Below, piece after piece: positions 7,554 to 15,493 of a stretch of DNA of 37,312 bases (the first letter of the stretch is position 1; each line of letters opens with the position of its first letter). The stretch comes from Candidatus Riflebacteria bacterium HGW-Riflebacteria-2 (lineage in GTDB: Bacteria > Muiribacteriota > Ozemobacteria > Ozemobacterales > Ozemobacteraceae), in the NCBI GenBank assembly GCA_002839435.1, contig PGYA01000045.1, positions 1-37,312 of the forward strand. Direction: 5' to 3'. The position numbers and the translations under genes were made by a program. The notes below the pieces were generated by a model that saw only the letters and a list, made by a program, of their open reading frames with translations, searched no databases and was not told the origin of the DNA.

Positions 7554-8807
7554 TCAGAAAGAGCCAGGTTCGATAAATCCAGCTTCGTTACCGGTTTCAG
7601 TCACCTTGAGAGAACCGAACTGGATTCCCTTTATCTTGCCGGTATCGCCCTTGAAGTTGGAGCGAAGGCGGAAGTTGTTGTTGAGGAAGTCCATTTCTTC
7701 GAGACGGGCAACGGCCAGCATGTTCTGGTCGGCATCGAGCAGAGCGACCATCAGGCCTTTTTCATTGCCGGCGATGAAGTTGCGGATCATGCCGGTATCT
7801 TTCGGCCAGCTTTTCATAAGTTCAGGCATAAGCGGGCCGGAGGTAACGACCAGTGTACCTTCCCAGCCAGAAAGCTTTTCGGCATGCAAAGTGCCTTCCA
7901 GCTCGATTTTGTTGCCGGAAAGAAAGTAGCAGCGATCGGTGTACAACTGGCGAAAGGGAATCTCAAACACTCTGGCATCGGCAAAGTATCGGCGGCTGAC
8001 GAGTTCGCGCAGTTCCTTGCGATCCATCTGGCTGGTGGCAGTAGCCTTTTGGGAAACCGGCAGACGAACGATCTTTTCAGCCGGCAGATGCCTGACCAGA
8101 TGTTCGAGTTCAATGCCTCTCTGCATCAAAATTACCTTGTCGGGCTGAACCATGTCGAGTTTGGCTTTCTTGATGGCGCGACCGCCATCACCCTGAACCC
8201 AACCTGTGGTATCGATGATCAAAGCATCTGCTTCCTTTTCTGCCTTGCGCAGCATTTCGACAAGACCGGTGAGAGCCGGAACGAAGTGCAGGCCGGGTGA
8301 ATGCGCGCCGAGCAGATACATGTGGGTCGGCTCGAGTTCGGTCAGGAATATAGCCGGTTTCGCCAGCAGAAGCATGCCAAGAGTACCGGGGCAACCGATA
8401 TCAGACTGACCAGTATCACAGTCGAGAATCGCGGTTTTGCCGACTTTAGCAAGCAGGCGATTGGCAAGATAGGTGCTGAAAAAGGTTTTGCCGGTATCTA
8501 CTTCACCGAGCACAAGAATCTTGTAGAGACTGCCGGGCTTCTTTTCGGCGGCAATGCTGGCGGCGAGTTCGTCCCATTCGACGGGAATCGAGCTTTCTTC
8601 CATTTTTGTCAGCGCTTCGGCGGGAGCCTCGATGGTTAAAGCCGCATCTTCGACACCCAGCAGCGGGATTTTCTTTCCTGTCGGCACATTGACCTGCTCG
8701 CCGGGATTAACGCGGGCTCCGATGATCTCGATAGCACCTGAGTCTACTTTTACGGTAGCAGAACCATTCAACAGATAGAATTCACTCTTTTTAATATTCA
8801 GTTGCAT
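7554..8807 (-). CDS. Clp1/Grc3-family polynucleotide 5'-kinase-like protein
   Basis: The 417-aa protein has three parts. Residues 1-65 are beta-rich, like the N-terminal domain of Clp1. Residues about 95-250 form the Clp1-type P-loop domain, with Walker A GEVDTGKT (101-108), the family motif DCDTGQSDIGCPG (129-141) and the DTTGWVQGDGG loop (199-209). Residues 280-417 are a C-terminal beta domain with the late motif IKGIQFGSLKV. In archaea and eukaryotes this family phosphorylates 5'-OH ends of RNA or DNA using ATP; activity here is inferred from motifs. It is the last gene of a three-gene operon. Its ATG overlaps the previous stop codon (TAATG) behind a GGGGC ribosome site, so the two are translationally coupled. 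A strong terminator follows. As far as I know such proteins are uncommon in bacteria. Confidence 0.85.
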   Translation of the reverse strand: MQLNIKKSEFYLLNGSATVKVDSGAIEIIGARVNPGEQVNVPTGKKIPLLGVEDAALTIEAPAEALTKMEESSIPVEWDELAASIAAEKKPGSLYKILVLGEVDTGKTFFSTYLANRLLAKVGKTAILDCDTGQSDIGCPGTLGMLLLAKPAIFLTELEPTHMYLLGAHSPGLHFVPALTGLVEMLRKAEKEADALIIDTTGWVQGDGGRAIKKAKLDMVQPDKVILMQRGIELEHLVRHLPAEKIVRLPVSQKATATSQMDRKELRELVSRRYFADARVFEIPFRQLYTDRCYFLSGNKIELEGTLHAEKLSGWEGTLVVTSGPLMPELMKSWPKDTGMIRNFIAGNEKGLMVALLDADQNMLAVARLEEMDFLNNNFRLRSNFKGDTGKIKGIQFGSLKVTETGNEAGFIEPGSF

Positions 8808-9223
8808 TATTTCTGCCCCTTGTCAAAGACCAGCGAAGGCCACATTTCTTTGAGAGCATCGTTGTTGATGACGGTTACTTTTTCCATTTCACGATAACCG
8901 AGATCGAGCTCGTCTTCGCTGGTTACTGATTTGACGCCTTTCAGCACAATGCCTTCGCCGTCTTTACTGTCAATGGTGCCACAGTAGCAGTCTTCACGGT
9001 TTCTGATGAAAACGCGCTGCCCGACCTGAACCTCTTCGGGCTTAACAGTTTTGGCAACACCGAAAACACACATGTTAACAATGCCAGGATAGAGAGGAAC
9101 ATCTTCGTACATCTTGACGAGCTGCGATACCAGCTCTTTGACCAGCATCGGATCTTTTTCTTCTTCGACGATCTTTTTAAGATACTTTATCAGTGCGGGG
9201 AAATCGGTTTCTTTAAATGACAT
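8807..9223 (-). CDS. Conserved-looking 138-aa protein, possible Sm/SH3-like barrel
   Basis: I do not recognise a named family. The N-terminal 50 residues look helical and charged (LIKYLKKIVEEEKD and LVSQLVKMYEDV). Residues about 60-115 look like a small beta barrel: GQRVFIRNREDCYCGTI, then a turn and GIVLKGVKSV. This pattern resembles Sm or SH3-like RNA- and protein-binding folds, but the resemblance is by eye only. The ATG at 9223 follows GGAAAGC and lies 10 bp after the DHH gene stop. Its own stop overlaps the start of the kinase-like gene. The position implies a partner, adaptor or nucleic-acid-binding subunit for the two flanking putative nucleic-acid enzymes. Confidence 0.75.
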   Translation of the reverse strand: MSFKETDFPALIKYLKKIVEEEKDPMLVKELVSQLVKMYEDVPLYPGIVNMCVFGVAKTVKPEEVQVGQRVFIRNREDCYCGTIDSKDGEGIVLKGVKSVTSEDELDLGYREMEKVTVINNDALKEMWPSLVFDKGQK

Positions 9224-9233
9224 CAGCTTTCCT

Positions 9234-10658
9234 TCAGTTTTTTAGATATTCAAGCCCGAGCTTGTCGGCGCGTGCCTTCTGGGTGTCATTGAGGCTGCCG
9301 GCTTTTGCCGCGGCGTCGAGCGCCTGCATTTCACTCAAGACTTCAGTTACCCGGGTAAGCACGTTCATGAAAGGCACTTTGTCGGTCTTGACCGTACATT
9401 CGGCCGCTTTCGGGTGACCGCCACCGCTGATTTTGTCTTTGTAATCAGCATAGCGCGCCTGCATTGAATCCTGGAGTTCACCACAGATTTTGCCGGAATG
9501 AACGCGATCACCGGAACCGCGCACTGAAACGTGCGTGTAATCAGAGCTCACCGAGCTTACCATGATTATCTGAGCAAGTTTGTCGCCAGCTTTTTGTCTG
9601 AGATCAAACAGTTTGATCGAACCAATCATTGGCAGCAACGGCACTTTGGGGCCGACGAAAAGATAGATTGCAGTGTCGCCAAGCTGCAGCGCTCGTGTTG
9701 ATGAATTGAGCATGCTGCTGGCGCTTTCCCAGTCCTGCAGGAAGTAATTGAAAATCTTTTCGAGCAGTCCCTTCTGTGGCTGTGGCAAAAGGCTTACAAA
9801 TTCATCCAGGCTCTTGATTTTAGTCAACTGCTCAGCCTTGTCGGCAATGGCAGCAAGAGCTGTCGTGATGCATTCGGCATGATTCAAGTTCTTGAGGCAT
9901 TCTTCGCGGTCATGATAGAAATACGAGAAACCGCCGCCGCCGGTGGCATGTACGAACTCGGTCACGCGTGAAAGCAGCGAGGTGAAATCTCTCTGTTCGG
10001 CATCAAACTGGGTTGGGCGCTCTTTAACAAGAGTCAGCAGGTTTTTGAACTGCTGGGCGTATTCGACAAAGAATGGTTTGGCAAAGTCTGACAGCATGCC
10101 GATTACCGGCTCGATTGCCCAGTCACCCTTGAGACCCATCAAGCAGAGGAAGTCATCGTAATTGTCGCGGGTGCCGCTAAGAGTGGCAATACCGTGTGAA
10201 AGAATCGAAGTCGAGCACCAGGTATAAGCCGGAACGCTCGGGTTGAAATACACACACTTACCAGGTAGCGCTGGAGCCGGGTGATGGTCGATTATGTAAA
10301 CCGGCAGCTTTTCGGCATATTTGTCGTAAGGAGCCAGGGTGCCCTTGTCGAGCAGAAAAATGGCTTTGGCATCGGGACATTCCTGCATGGCCTGTTCGAG
10401 TTGCTCAGGTTGCAGCATAAAACCTTCCGGCAGCTTATGGGTAACTTTCCAGCCTTTTTTTTCGAGAGTGCGCCTGAAAATAAGACCGCTGGTTATTCCA
10501 TCCGGGTCGTCATGGCTGAAAATCAGCGCCGTAGAGGGTTCCCCGATCACCTGCAGAATCTTCTGCAGACCTGTGCTGCCTTCTTTCAGGCGATTCCACT
10601 GGGCCTGATAGCCCTCTACATCTTTGAACTGCTGTTGCAAAATGACTGCTTCTTGCAT
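9234..10658 (-). CDS. DHH-family phosphoesterase (RecJ/NrnA-like nuclease or phosphatase)
   Basis: This 474-aa protein carries the DHH-superfamily motifs: HDDPDGITSG (49-58), a metal-ligand Asp in LLDKG (104), DHHP (124-127), D179 in GLKGDW, and the DHHA1 signature GGGHPKAAE (412-420) that binds substrate. DHH proteins hydrolyse phosphodiester bonds in single-stranded DNA, short RNA or cyclic dinucleotides using Mn2+. This one lacks an obvious RecJ-type OB domain, so it is not RecJ itself. It is the first gene of a three-gene operon with a good promoter. Its ATG follows the ribosome site GAAAGGATG at a five- to six-base spacing. Together with the kinase-like protein downstream it suggests end-processing and degradation of nucleic acids, which is inference. 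Confidence 0.88.
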   Translation of the reverse strand: MQEAVILQQQFKDVEGYQAQWNRLKEGSTGLQKILQVIGEPSTALIFSHDDPDGITSGLIFRRTLEKKGWKVTHKLPEGFMLQPEQLEQAMQECPDAKAIFLLDKGTLAPYDKYAEKLPVYIIDHHPAPALPGKCVYFNPSVPAYTWCSTSILSHGIATLSGTRDNYDDFLCLMGLKGDWAIEPVIGMLSDFAKPFFVEYAQQFKNLLTLVKERPTQFDAEQRDFTSLLSRVTEFVHATGGGGFSYFYHDREECLKNLNHAECITTALAAIADKAEQLTKIKSLDEFVSLLPQPQKGLLEKIFNYFLQDWESASSMLNSSTRALQLGDTAIYLFVGPKVPLLPMIGSIKLFDLRQKAGDKLAQIIMVSSVSSDYTHVSVRGSGDRVHSGKICGELQDSMQARYADYKDKISGGGHPKAAECTVKTDKVPFMNVLTRVTEVLSEMQALDAAAKAGSLNDTQKARADKLGLEYLKN

Positions 10659-10691
10659 AATACATCCTTTCAGTTATTTCTTTACCCAAGC

Positions 10692-10721
10692 AGTATAGTT
10701 GGGCTTAAAGTCTCAGGTCAA
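10692..10721 (-). promoter_or_regulatory. Sigma70-like promoter of the DHH/kinase operon
   Basis: On the minus strand TTGACC (10716-10721) and TATACT (10692-10697) are 18 bp apart, each one base from consensus. The start of transcription falls roughly 25-30 nt before the ATG of the DHH gene. This makes the three genes an independent unit from the competence operon upstream. Confidence 0.7.
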
Positions 10722-10799
10722 CAACTAAAAAGACTTATTCGGCAAAGAACCACAGTTTGTGGAAATGACGAAAGCCAGCTGCTGCCGGAAACAGCGCGG

Positions 10800-11753
10800 T
10801 CAGTTCTGATCGAGTTTAAAACGGTAATCCTGCGGCGTCTTGCCGCCGACAATAAGGCGTATGTTGCCATGACGATCAGTGCGATAAATCTTGGCGCCGA
10901 TTTTTTCATAATTGCCGAGAGTTCGTGGCGACGGGTGTTTGAAAGCATTGTTGGCGCCAACCATAATCACGCCGACTTCGGGCGAAACCATCTGCAGAAA
11001 CCGTAAATAATCGCTGGTGTCTGCCCCATGGTGTGGCACTTTGAGAATCTGACTTTTGATTGCTTCTCCGTATTTCATAACTTCGCGCTCGGCTTCTTCT
11101 TCGATATCGCCGGCCAACAGCATCTGAAACTTGCCATAACGAACCAGCAGCACAATTGACAGGTTATTGACGTCGGCGTATTCCCTGCCACTCAACGGCT
11201 TTTCAGGATGCAGTGCCTGAACAAAAAGTTCGTTGCCCCATTCAAGCACATCGCCAGCCTTGGTGGTAATACGCCTGATATGCTGCTTGCTGCAGATCGC
11301 TTCAAAATCCTTGAATGCCTCGGTCTCGAATTTTCCGGGTGGCTCGTAGACCGCATCGACTTCATAGAGCCTGAGAACCGGCAACATACCGCCAAGATGA
11401 TCATTGTGCCAGTGGGTAATCACCACGCCATCGAGATGCCCGATCCCGATACTGCGCAGATAATTATGAATAAGCTCGCGCCCATCGCGGCGTGCCTCAG
11501 TGACCGGAACATTGGTGCCGCCATCAATAAGATAATTTTTGCCCATCGGCGTGCGCAAAAGAATGGCGTCACCCTGTCCGACATTGATGAAATCGACGCG
11601 CAGCTCAGGATCGATATTGATCGAGACCAGACCACCGTGGTCGGGGCTGAGCAGCAGCGCCCAGACAAAAAACACCAGAATCAGCATGACGGCAAAGACA
11701 AAATTAGTTTTCTTTGACTGAAAGGATTTCTGTTCGTATCCGAATCTGGTCAT
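10800..11753 (-). CDS. Membrane-anchored ComEC-type metallo-beta-lactamase hydrolase
   Basis: The 317-aa protein has one N-terminal membrane segment (about residues 18-36), then a complete MBL fold of the kind normally found at the C terminus of ComEC. It starts with FINVGQGDAILL (55-66) and LIDGG, then the metal ligands THWHNDHLGG (H114, H116, D118, H119), LLAGDIE (D216), KVPHHG (H241) and a final His at 273. All expected ligands are present, so it should be an active metal-dependent nuclease or hydrolase outside the cytoplasmic membrane. It begins three bases after the comEA stop codon. A role in degrading or processing incoming DNA is inferred from the operon and from the damaged MBL domain of the neighbouring ComEC. 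Confidence 0.85.
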   Translation of the reverse strand: MTRFGYEQKSFQSKKTNFVFAVMLILVFFVWALLLSPDHGGLVSINIDPELRVDFINVGQGDAILLRTPMGKNYLIDGGTNVPVTEARRDGRELIHNYLRSIGIGHLDGVVITHWHNDHLGGMLPVLRLYEVDAVYEPPGKFETEAFKDFEAICSKQHIRRITTKAGDVLEWGNELFVQALHPEKPLSGREYADVNNLSIVLLVRYGKFQMLLAGDIEEEAEREVMKYGEAIKSQILKVPHHGADTSDYLRFLQMVSPEVGVIMVGANNAFKHPSPRTLGNYEKIGAKIYRTDRHGNIRLIVGGKTPQDYRFKLDQN

Positions 11754-11756
11754 GCC

Positions 11757-12374
11757 CTACTTTACCTCTACCCTGTCGATGAACTTTTTGATTGTCTTAT
11801 CAGTCAGGCCGGGAACTTCTTTAAGATCTTCGAGCGAGAAAAAACCACCGTTGCTGTTGCGAAACTCAATGATTTTTTCAGCCAGTCTCTTGCCAATTCC
11901 CGGGAGGGCATTGATTTCGTCGATACTGGCAAAGTTAAGATTCAGCTTGTCACCCCAGGCAGCCTGGCCTGAGTGCCCGCCGACAACTGTTGCGTATTTT
12001 TCCAGTTCAAGCAGGCGCCTTTTGGTTAGGCCCTGCACGCCGAGCAGTTCGTTCATTTCCTTTATCTGTCCGCGTTTCTGCACAAATTCATGAATACGCC
12101 GGGCCAGAGTCGGGGTCATGCCCGGCAGAGCCTTAATACTGTTAACATCAGTGCGGTTGAGATTAAGCTTGCCGGCATTTTCTTCTTCATCATAGTAGTC
12201 GCCCTTGACCAAAACCGTTTGATCGGTCAACACTGCGATATCCTGAATCTGCACGGCCAGCTGGCGGTTTTTGCTGCGAACAACACTGACCTTGCCGATC
12301 AACAGAAAAATGCCAAGCCCCAGCAGCATAATCAGTGCTGCAAAAGCCATTTTCTCGAGTCTGGTCAAAACCAT
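11757..12374 (-). CDS. comEA: ComEA-like DNA-binding protein with two helix-hairpin-helix domains
   Basis: This 205-aa protein has a membrane anchor at about residues 9-27 and two tandem ComEA-type helix-hairpin-helix modules. The first spans about 88-150 (LNLNRTDVNSIKALPGM), the second about 143-205 (LNLNFASIDEINALPGIG). ComEA binds incoming double-stranded DNA on the outside of the membrane and hands it to ComEC. Most ComEA proteins end with a single such domain, so the duplication is a small peculiarity. The ATG follows AAGGA and lies six bases after the comEC stop, and the MBL gene follows three bases on. The substrate of the extra module is unknown. Confidence 0.87.
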   Translation of the reverse strand: MVLTRLEKMAFAALIMLLGLGIFLLIGKVSVVRSKNRQLAVQIQDIAVLTDQTVLVKGDYYDEEENAGKLNLNRTDVNSIKALPGMTPTLARRIHEFVQKRGQIKEMNELLGVQGLTKRRLLELEKYATVVGGHSGQAAWGDKLNLNFASIDEINALPGIGKRLAEKIIEFRNSNGGFFSLEDLKEVPGLTDKTIKKFIDRVEVK

Positions 12375-12380
12375 ATTCTG

Positions 12381-15311
12381 CTATTCCTTAACAAACACCC
12401 GGGTTTTCAGCGTGCCACGAAGCTGGTCAACCTGAACAGCGCCGTTTTCTGAGGTCAGATAAACAGGAAAAGTGAGTTGGCGAAATCTTGGTATATAGCT
12501 GCGGCTGCGTGAAGTTATCGCACCGCTGAGGTGATAGTTTTCCATCAACCAGGCCGAAGGGAAGCGAAAGCTTATAGCGACCCCCTCAGGATTGGAGCTT
12601 TTAACATATTTTTCAAACGCATCGTAGGGATAAGGCATATCTGCAACAAAAACAAAGTCAGCCTTGAAATTTATGTCGCTTTCGAGAGGGTGCGTATTGC
12701 CAGAGAGATAGGCAAAATTGTGTGGGCCGCGGCTTATCTTAAGGATCAGACCATCATAATACTGTTGAAAACTGTCTTTGGTCTTTACTGGATGCAGCAC
12801 TTCGATTGTCGTTCCGGCTTCGGTGAATTTGTCGCCGGCCTTGACATGCGTTACCGGAATTTTATAATGATGCACATCTTCGATCAGCTGATTGTATGAC
12901 TCATAGGAGAGTTCCCAGAAATTACCGGGTGGGAAACCTGCATTCTGACCGGCCTTAAGTCGCCGTTCCATCTTGATGTCGCCGAAAGCGAACATTCTGA
13001 CATAACGTTCAAAATCGACGCGAACACCGTCGGTAGCGAGGGGGAAAGGAACGTAGAGACGGTTGACCCGGTAGGTCGAGCACACTGAACTTAAGCCTGA
13101 AATGCGCTCAGGCAAGGCAGAACTGAGAATCACCGCGTCGATTTCCCTGACCTGCTTACCGGAAAGAGCAGGCTGAATGACACGTTCACCACGGTCGATA
13201 CCACCCATGGTATCGTTAAGGGCAGCATCGATAATTGCCACCCGGCCATCGCCTTCGATCATCAGAGATGAGCCATAGCCAACGTCGAGCATGGTCAGAC
13301 GCAGATCTGGCTGTCGTTCGACATTGCTGAGAACTGCGACAGACCCGGCAACTGCAATTATGACAACGAAAATTGCGAACAGCGAAAGGGAATTGCGATA
13401 TTCGGGCTCATGCCAGACTTCACTGACCGCGCCATAGATAGCGAGCAGCCAGGTTTTGATCTCATGGCGGAAGTAAACGCCATGCAACAGCAGATAATAG
13501 ATGACGATTTCACTGAAAGCCGGCTGTGATATCCGCGGGAACGGGATCAGGACAGCGAAAAACGAGGCCATGCCGAGAAAGAATTTTACTGCCAGCCAGT
13601 TGGCGGCATTGAGCACCAGCGCCACAAAAATACCAATACCCGGAATAAAAGCACCGAACAGTCCGGCAATCAGGCCAATCTGCACGATCAGGCCAATGAG
13701 CGGTATGGCGATAAGATTGGCGATTGGTGCAGCCAGCGATAACTGGCCAAAATAAAACGCCGAGAGCGGCCCCATCATGGCAACGAAAATGGCTATCTGC
13801 GCGGCAAGAAAACCCTGCAACCAGCCAGGCAGCATTTCAAAAGCAAAGCTCTGAAAGGTCGAGCGATCTGACAGCCGGGTCGAGATGTAGCAGACTGCTA
13901 TTATATAAAAAAAAGTTGCCGGGAAAAAATACGGATGCAAGACGAGATCTTTTTTTATGATTACCGCGGCAAAGAAGGCCAGAGTGGCAAAGAAGGCAAA
14001 AGCGAGGCCTGGCCCGCGCAACATGCGCCGCAGAATTTTTGCAGATGGATCAGAGAACATTGCCAGAGCGTAAATCGCCATTACCGACAGAACGAAGCTG
14101 GGCTCGGTCAGCTGCAACGGGCTCATGAACAGAATGTAATCACAAGCCACGCATAGTGAGAACAGCACTGACATCTTGAAGCCGTAATCCTTGAGATAGG
14201 CCATCGACAGTATAAACAGACTGTTCATCAGAGCCGCGCGAACTGCGGAACTTGGCCAACCGACAATCATGGCGAAGGTAAACAGCGAAAAAACGATGAG
14301 GGGCGCAAAAACCCGCAGCGGAATACGGAACATCGCAAAGACGCCGTAGAGCAACCCGGCTATAATGGTTACATGCAGGCCGGAAACCGCAAGAACGTGC
14401 GAAACACCGGTCATTCTGAATTCCTGCGAAACCTTGGGCGGCAGACCACCTTTGAGACCAAGCAGAACCCCACCCAGAAAGCTTGATTCAGGATATGGCA
14501 TGGTCTGCTTGATGACCTTGAGCACTTCGTTTTTAACATAAAGCGCAAACCGGTACCAGATGGCACCTGAATCCTGCTGATCGACAATCTTAAGAACTGC
14601 GCGACGCGGCGTAATTCTGACGGTTCGGTAAATGCCGCGATTGCGCAAATGCTGACGGTAATCCATAGCACCTGGATTACGACGCTCAGAAGCTTCGCTC
14701 AGCTGCCCTTCGATTTCGACTGTCTGGTTAAAGTCTACTTCGCGAAAAACTTCATTGTCTTCGTAAACCTGCGCCATCAGGAGGCCGCCACCGACTTTCA
14801 GTTCATCGGAACTGTGCTCGACATTTTCATAGGTTCCCCCACTCTTGCGCGAACCGGTGTCGTTCTGAACCCTGACCCGCCTGCGTTCGAACTTGCGCAT
14901 GGTCTCTGGCTGGATCAGAACTTCGAGATAGTCGCCCCGCAGTTTTGGTTCTTCGATGATGCGACCGCGTATGCGCCAGTTCGTCGTTTCGTCATGCTTT
15001 TCGCAGATCGTCTTGAAATGGTTGGCGTAGTCGTTGCGCAGTTCTGAAACATAACGGTATGAGCCAAAGGTTGCCATGGTGAGCAGCATAAAAATCATGC
15101 TCAATACCGGTATGGCCTCTTCGTCTTCTCTTAAAGTCTTTATAAAAGAGGGGCTCAAAATATTGCCGTATTTGAAAAACAGAGGAATCATGGCGCAGAG
15201 CAGAAAAACAGCCGTCAGCACGAGCAGCAGACCAGCTGCCGAGATGCCGGTAAGCGCGGCAAAGCCCATTCCACTGATAAATGCGAGAGAGAGAAATATG
15301 AAGATCAGCAA
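12381..15311 (-). CDS. comEC: ComEC/Rec2-type DNA uptake channel with degenerate MBL domain
   Basis: The 976-aa protein has the ComEC layout. Two or three membrane segments and a DUF4131/OB-like region occupy roughly residues 1-220. A multi-pass competence domain spans about 270-640, with the conserved GVSHVLAVSGLHV and WPSSAVRAALMN. A C-terminal MBL-like domain starts near residue 670 (TMLDVGYGSSLMIEGDG). It should pass single-stranded DNA across the inner membrane. In the MBL domain the usual SHxHxDHxGG motif reads SSALPERISG (730-739), the later Asp motif reads LSGNTHP, and HHG is absent, so metal binding is lost. The start is a TTG at 15311, two bases after the stop of a 55-aa gene whose 3' end supplies AAGGGG as ribosome site. 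Confidence 0.9.
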   Translation of the reverse strand: MLIFIFLSLAFISGMGFAALTGISAAGLLLVLTAVFLLCAMIPLFFKYGNILSPSFIKTLREDEEAIPVLSMIFMLLTMATFGSYRYVSELRNDYANHFKTICEKHDETTNWRIRGRIIEEPKLRGDYLEVLIQPETMRKFERRRVRVQNDTGSRKSGGTYENVEHSSDELKVGGGLLMAQVYEDNEVFREVDFNQTVEIEGQLSEASERRNPGAMDYRQHLRNRGIYRTVRITPRRAVLKIVDQQDSGAIWYRFALYVKNEVLKVIKQTMPYPESSFLGGVLLGLKGGLPPKVSQEFRMTGVSHVLAVSGLHVTIIAGLLYGVFAMFRIPLRVFAPLIVFSLFTFAMIVGWPSSAVRAALMNSLFILSMAYLKDYGFKMSVLFSLCVACDYILFMSPLQLTEPSFVLSVMAIYALAMFSDPSAKILRRMLRGPGLAFAFFATLAFFAAVIIKKDLVLHPYFFPATFFYIIAVCYISTRLSDRSTFQSFAFEMLPGWLQGFLAAQIAIFVAMMGPLSAFYFGQLSLAAPIANLIAIPLIGLIVQIGLIAGLFGAFIPGIGIFVALVLNAANWLAVKFFLGMASFFAVLIPFPRISQPAFSEIVIYYLLLHGVYFRHEIKTWLLAIYGAVSEVWHEPEYRNSLSLFAIFVVIIAVAGSVAVLSNVERQPDLRLTMLDVGYGSSLMIEGDGRVAIIDAALNDTMGGIDRGERVIQPALSGKQVREIDAVILSSALPERISGLSSVCSTYRVNRLYVPFPLATDGVRVDFERYVRMFAFGDIKMERRLKAGQNAGFPPGNFWELSYESYNQLIEDVHHYKIPVTHVKAGDKFTEAGTTIEVLHPVKTKDSFQQYYDGLILKISRGPHNFAYLSGNTHPLESDINFKADFVFVADMPYPYDAFEKYVKSSNPEGVAISFRFPSAWLMENYHLSGAITSRSRSYIPRFRQLTFPVYLTSENGAVQVDQLRGTLKTRVFVKE

Positions 15312-15313
15312 GG

Positions 15314-15481
15314 TCAGTCGAGCCCCTTCTCTATCTTGATGTGGGGGTAATAGTCGAGATTTGACAGCACATTATCTCTAATCCTGAAGTCAGACTTGAT
15401 AACAAGCACCAGCGCACCTGTCATAAGGGTAACGACAAGCAGAACGATGAGAAAGCGGGTTGCATCATTAGATTCCTGCAC
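15314..15481 (-). CDS. 55-aa single-pass membrane protein upstream of comEC
   Basis: A GTG at 15481 sits seven bases after AGGA and opens a 55-codon frame ending in TGA two bases before comEC. Residues about 9-28 form one hydrophobic segment (FLIVLLVVTLMTGALVLVI). A charged tail follows (KSDFRIRDNVL and HIKIEKGLD). The size and layout (short head, one membrane helix, tail of about 27 residues) recall small septal- or complex-associated proteins, but I recognise no family. It lies 12 bp after the pseudo-peptidase gene and is almost certainly co-transcribed and translationally coupled with comEC. It could help ComEC fold, or simply feed ribosomes into comEC. Confidence 0.6.
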   Translation of the reverse strand: MQESNDATRFLIVLLVVTLMTGALVLVIKSDFRIRDNVLSNLDYYPHIKIEKGLD

Positions 15482-15493
15482 AAAAAGTCCTGT

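Noticed and set aside
7518..8300. 260-codon open frame on the plus strand
   Set aside because: It lies antisense to the Clp1/Grc3-like gene, crosses its terminator, has no ribosome site and shows no recognisable domain; the minus-strand frame has clear family motifs.
10281..11006. 241-codon open frame on the plus strand
   Set aside because: It is antisense to the DHH and MBL genes, runs over the DHH operon promoter and has no domain signature.
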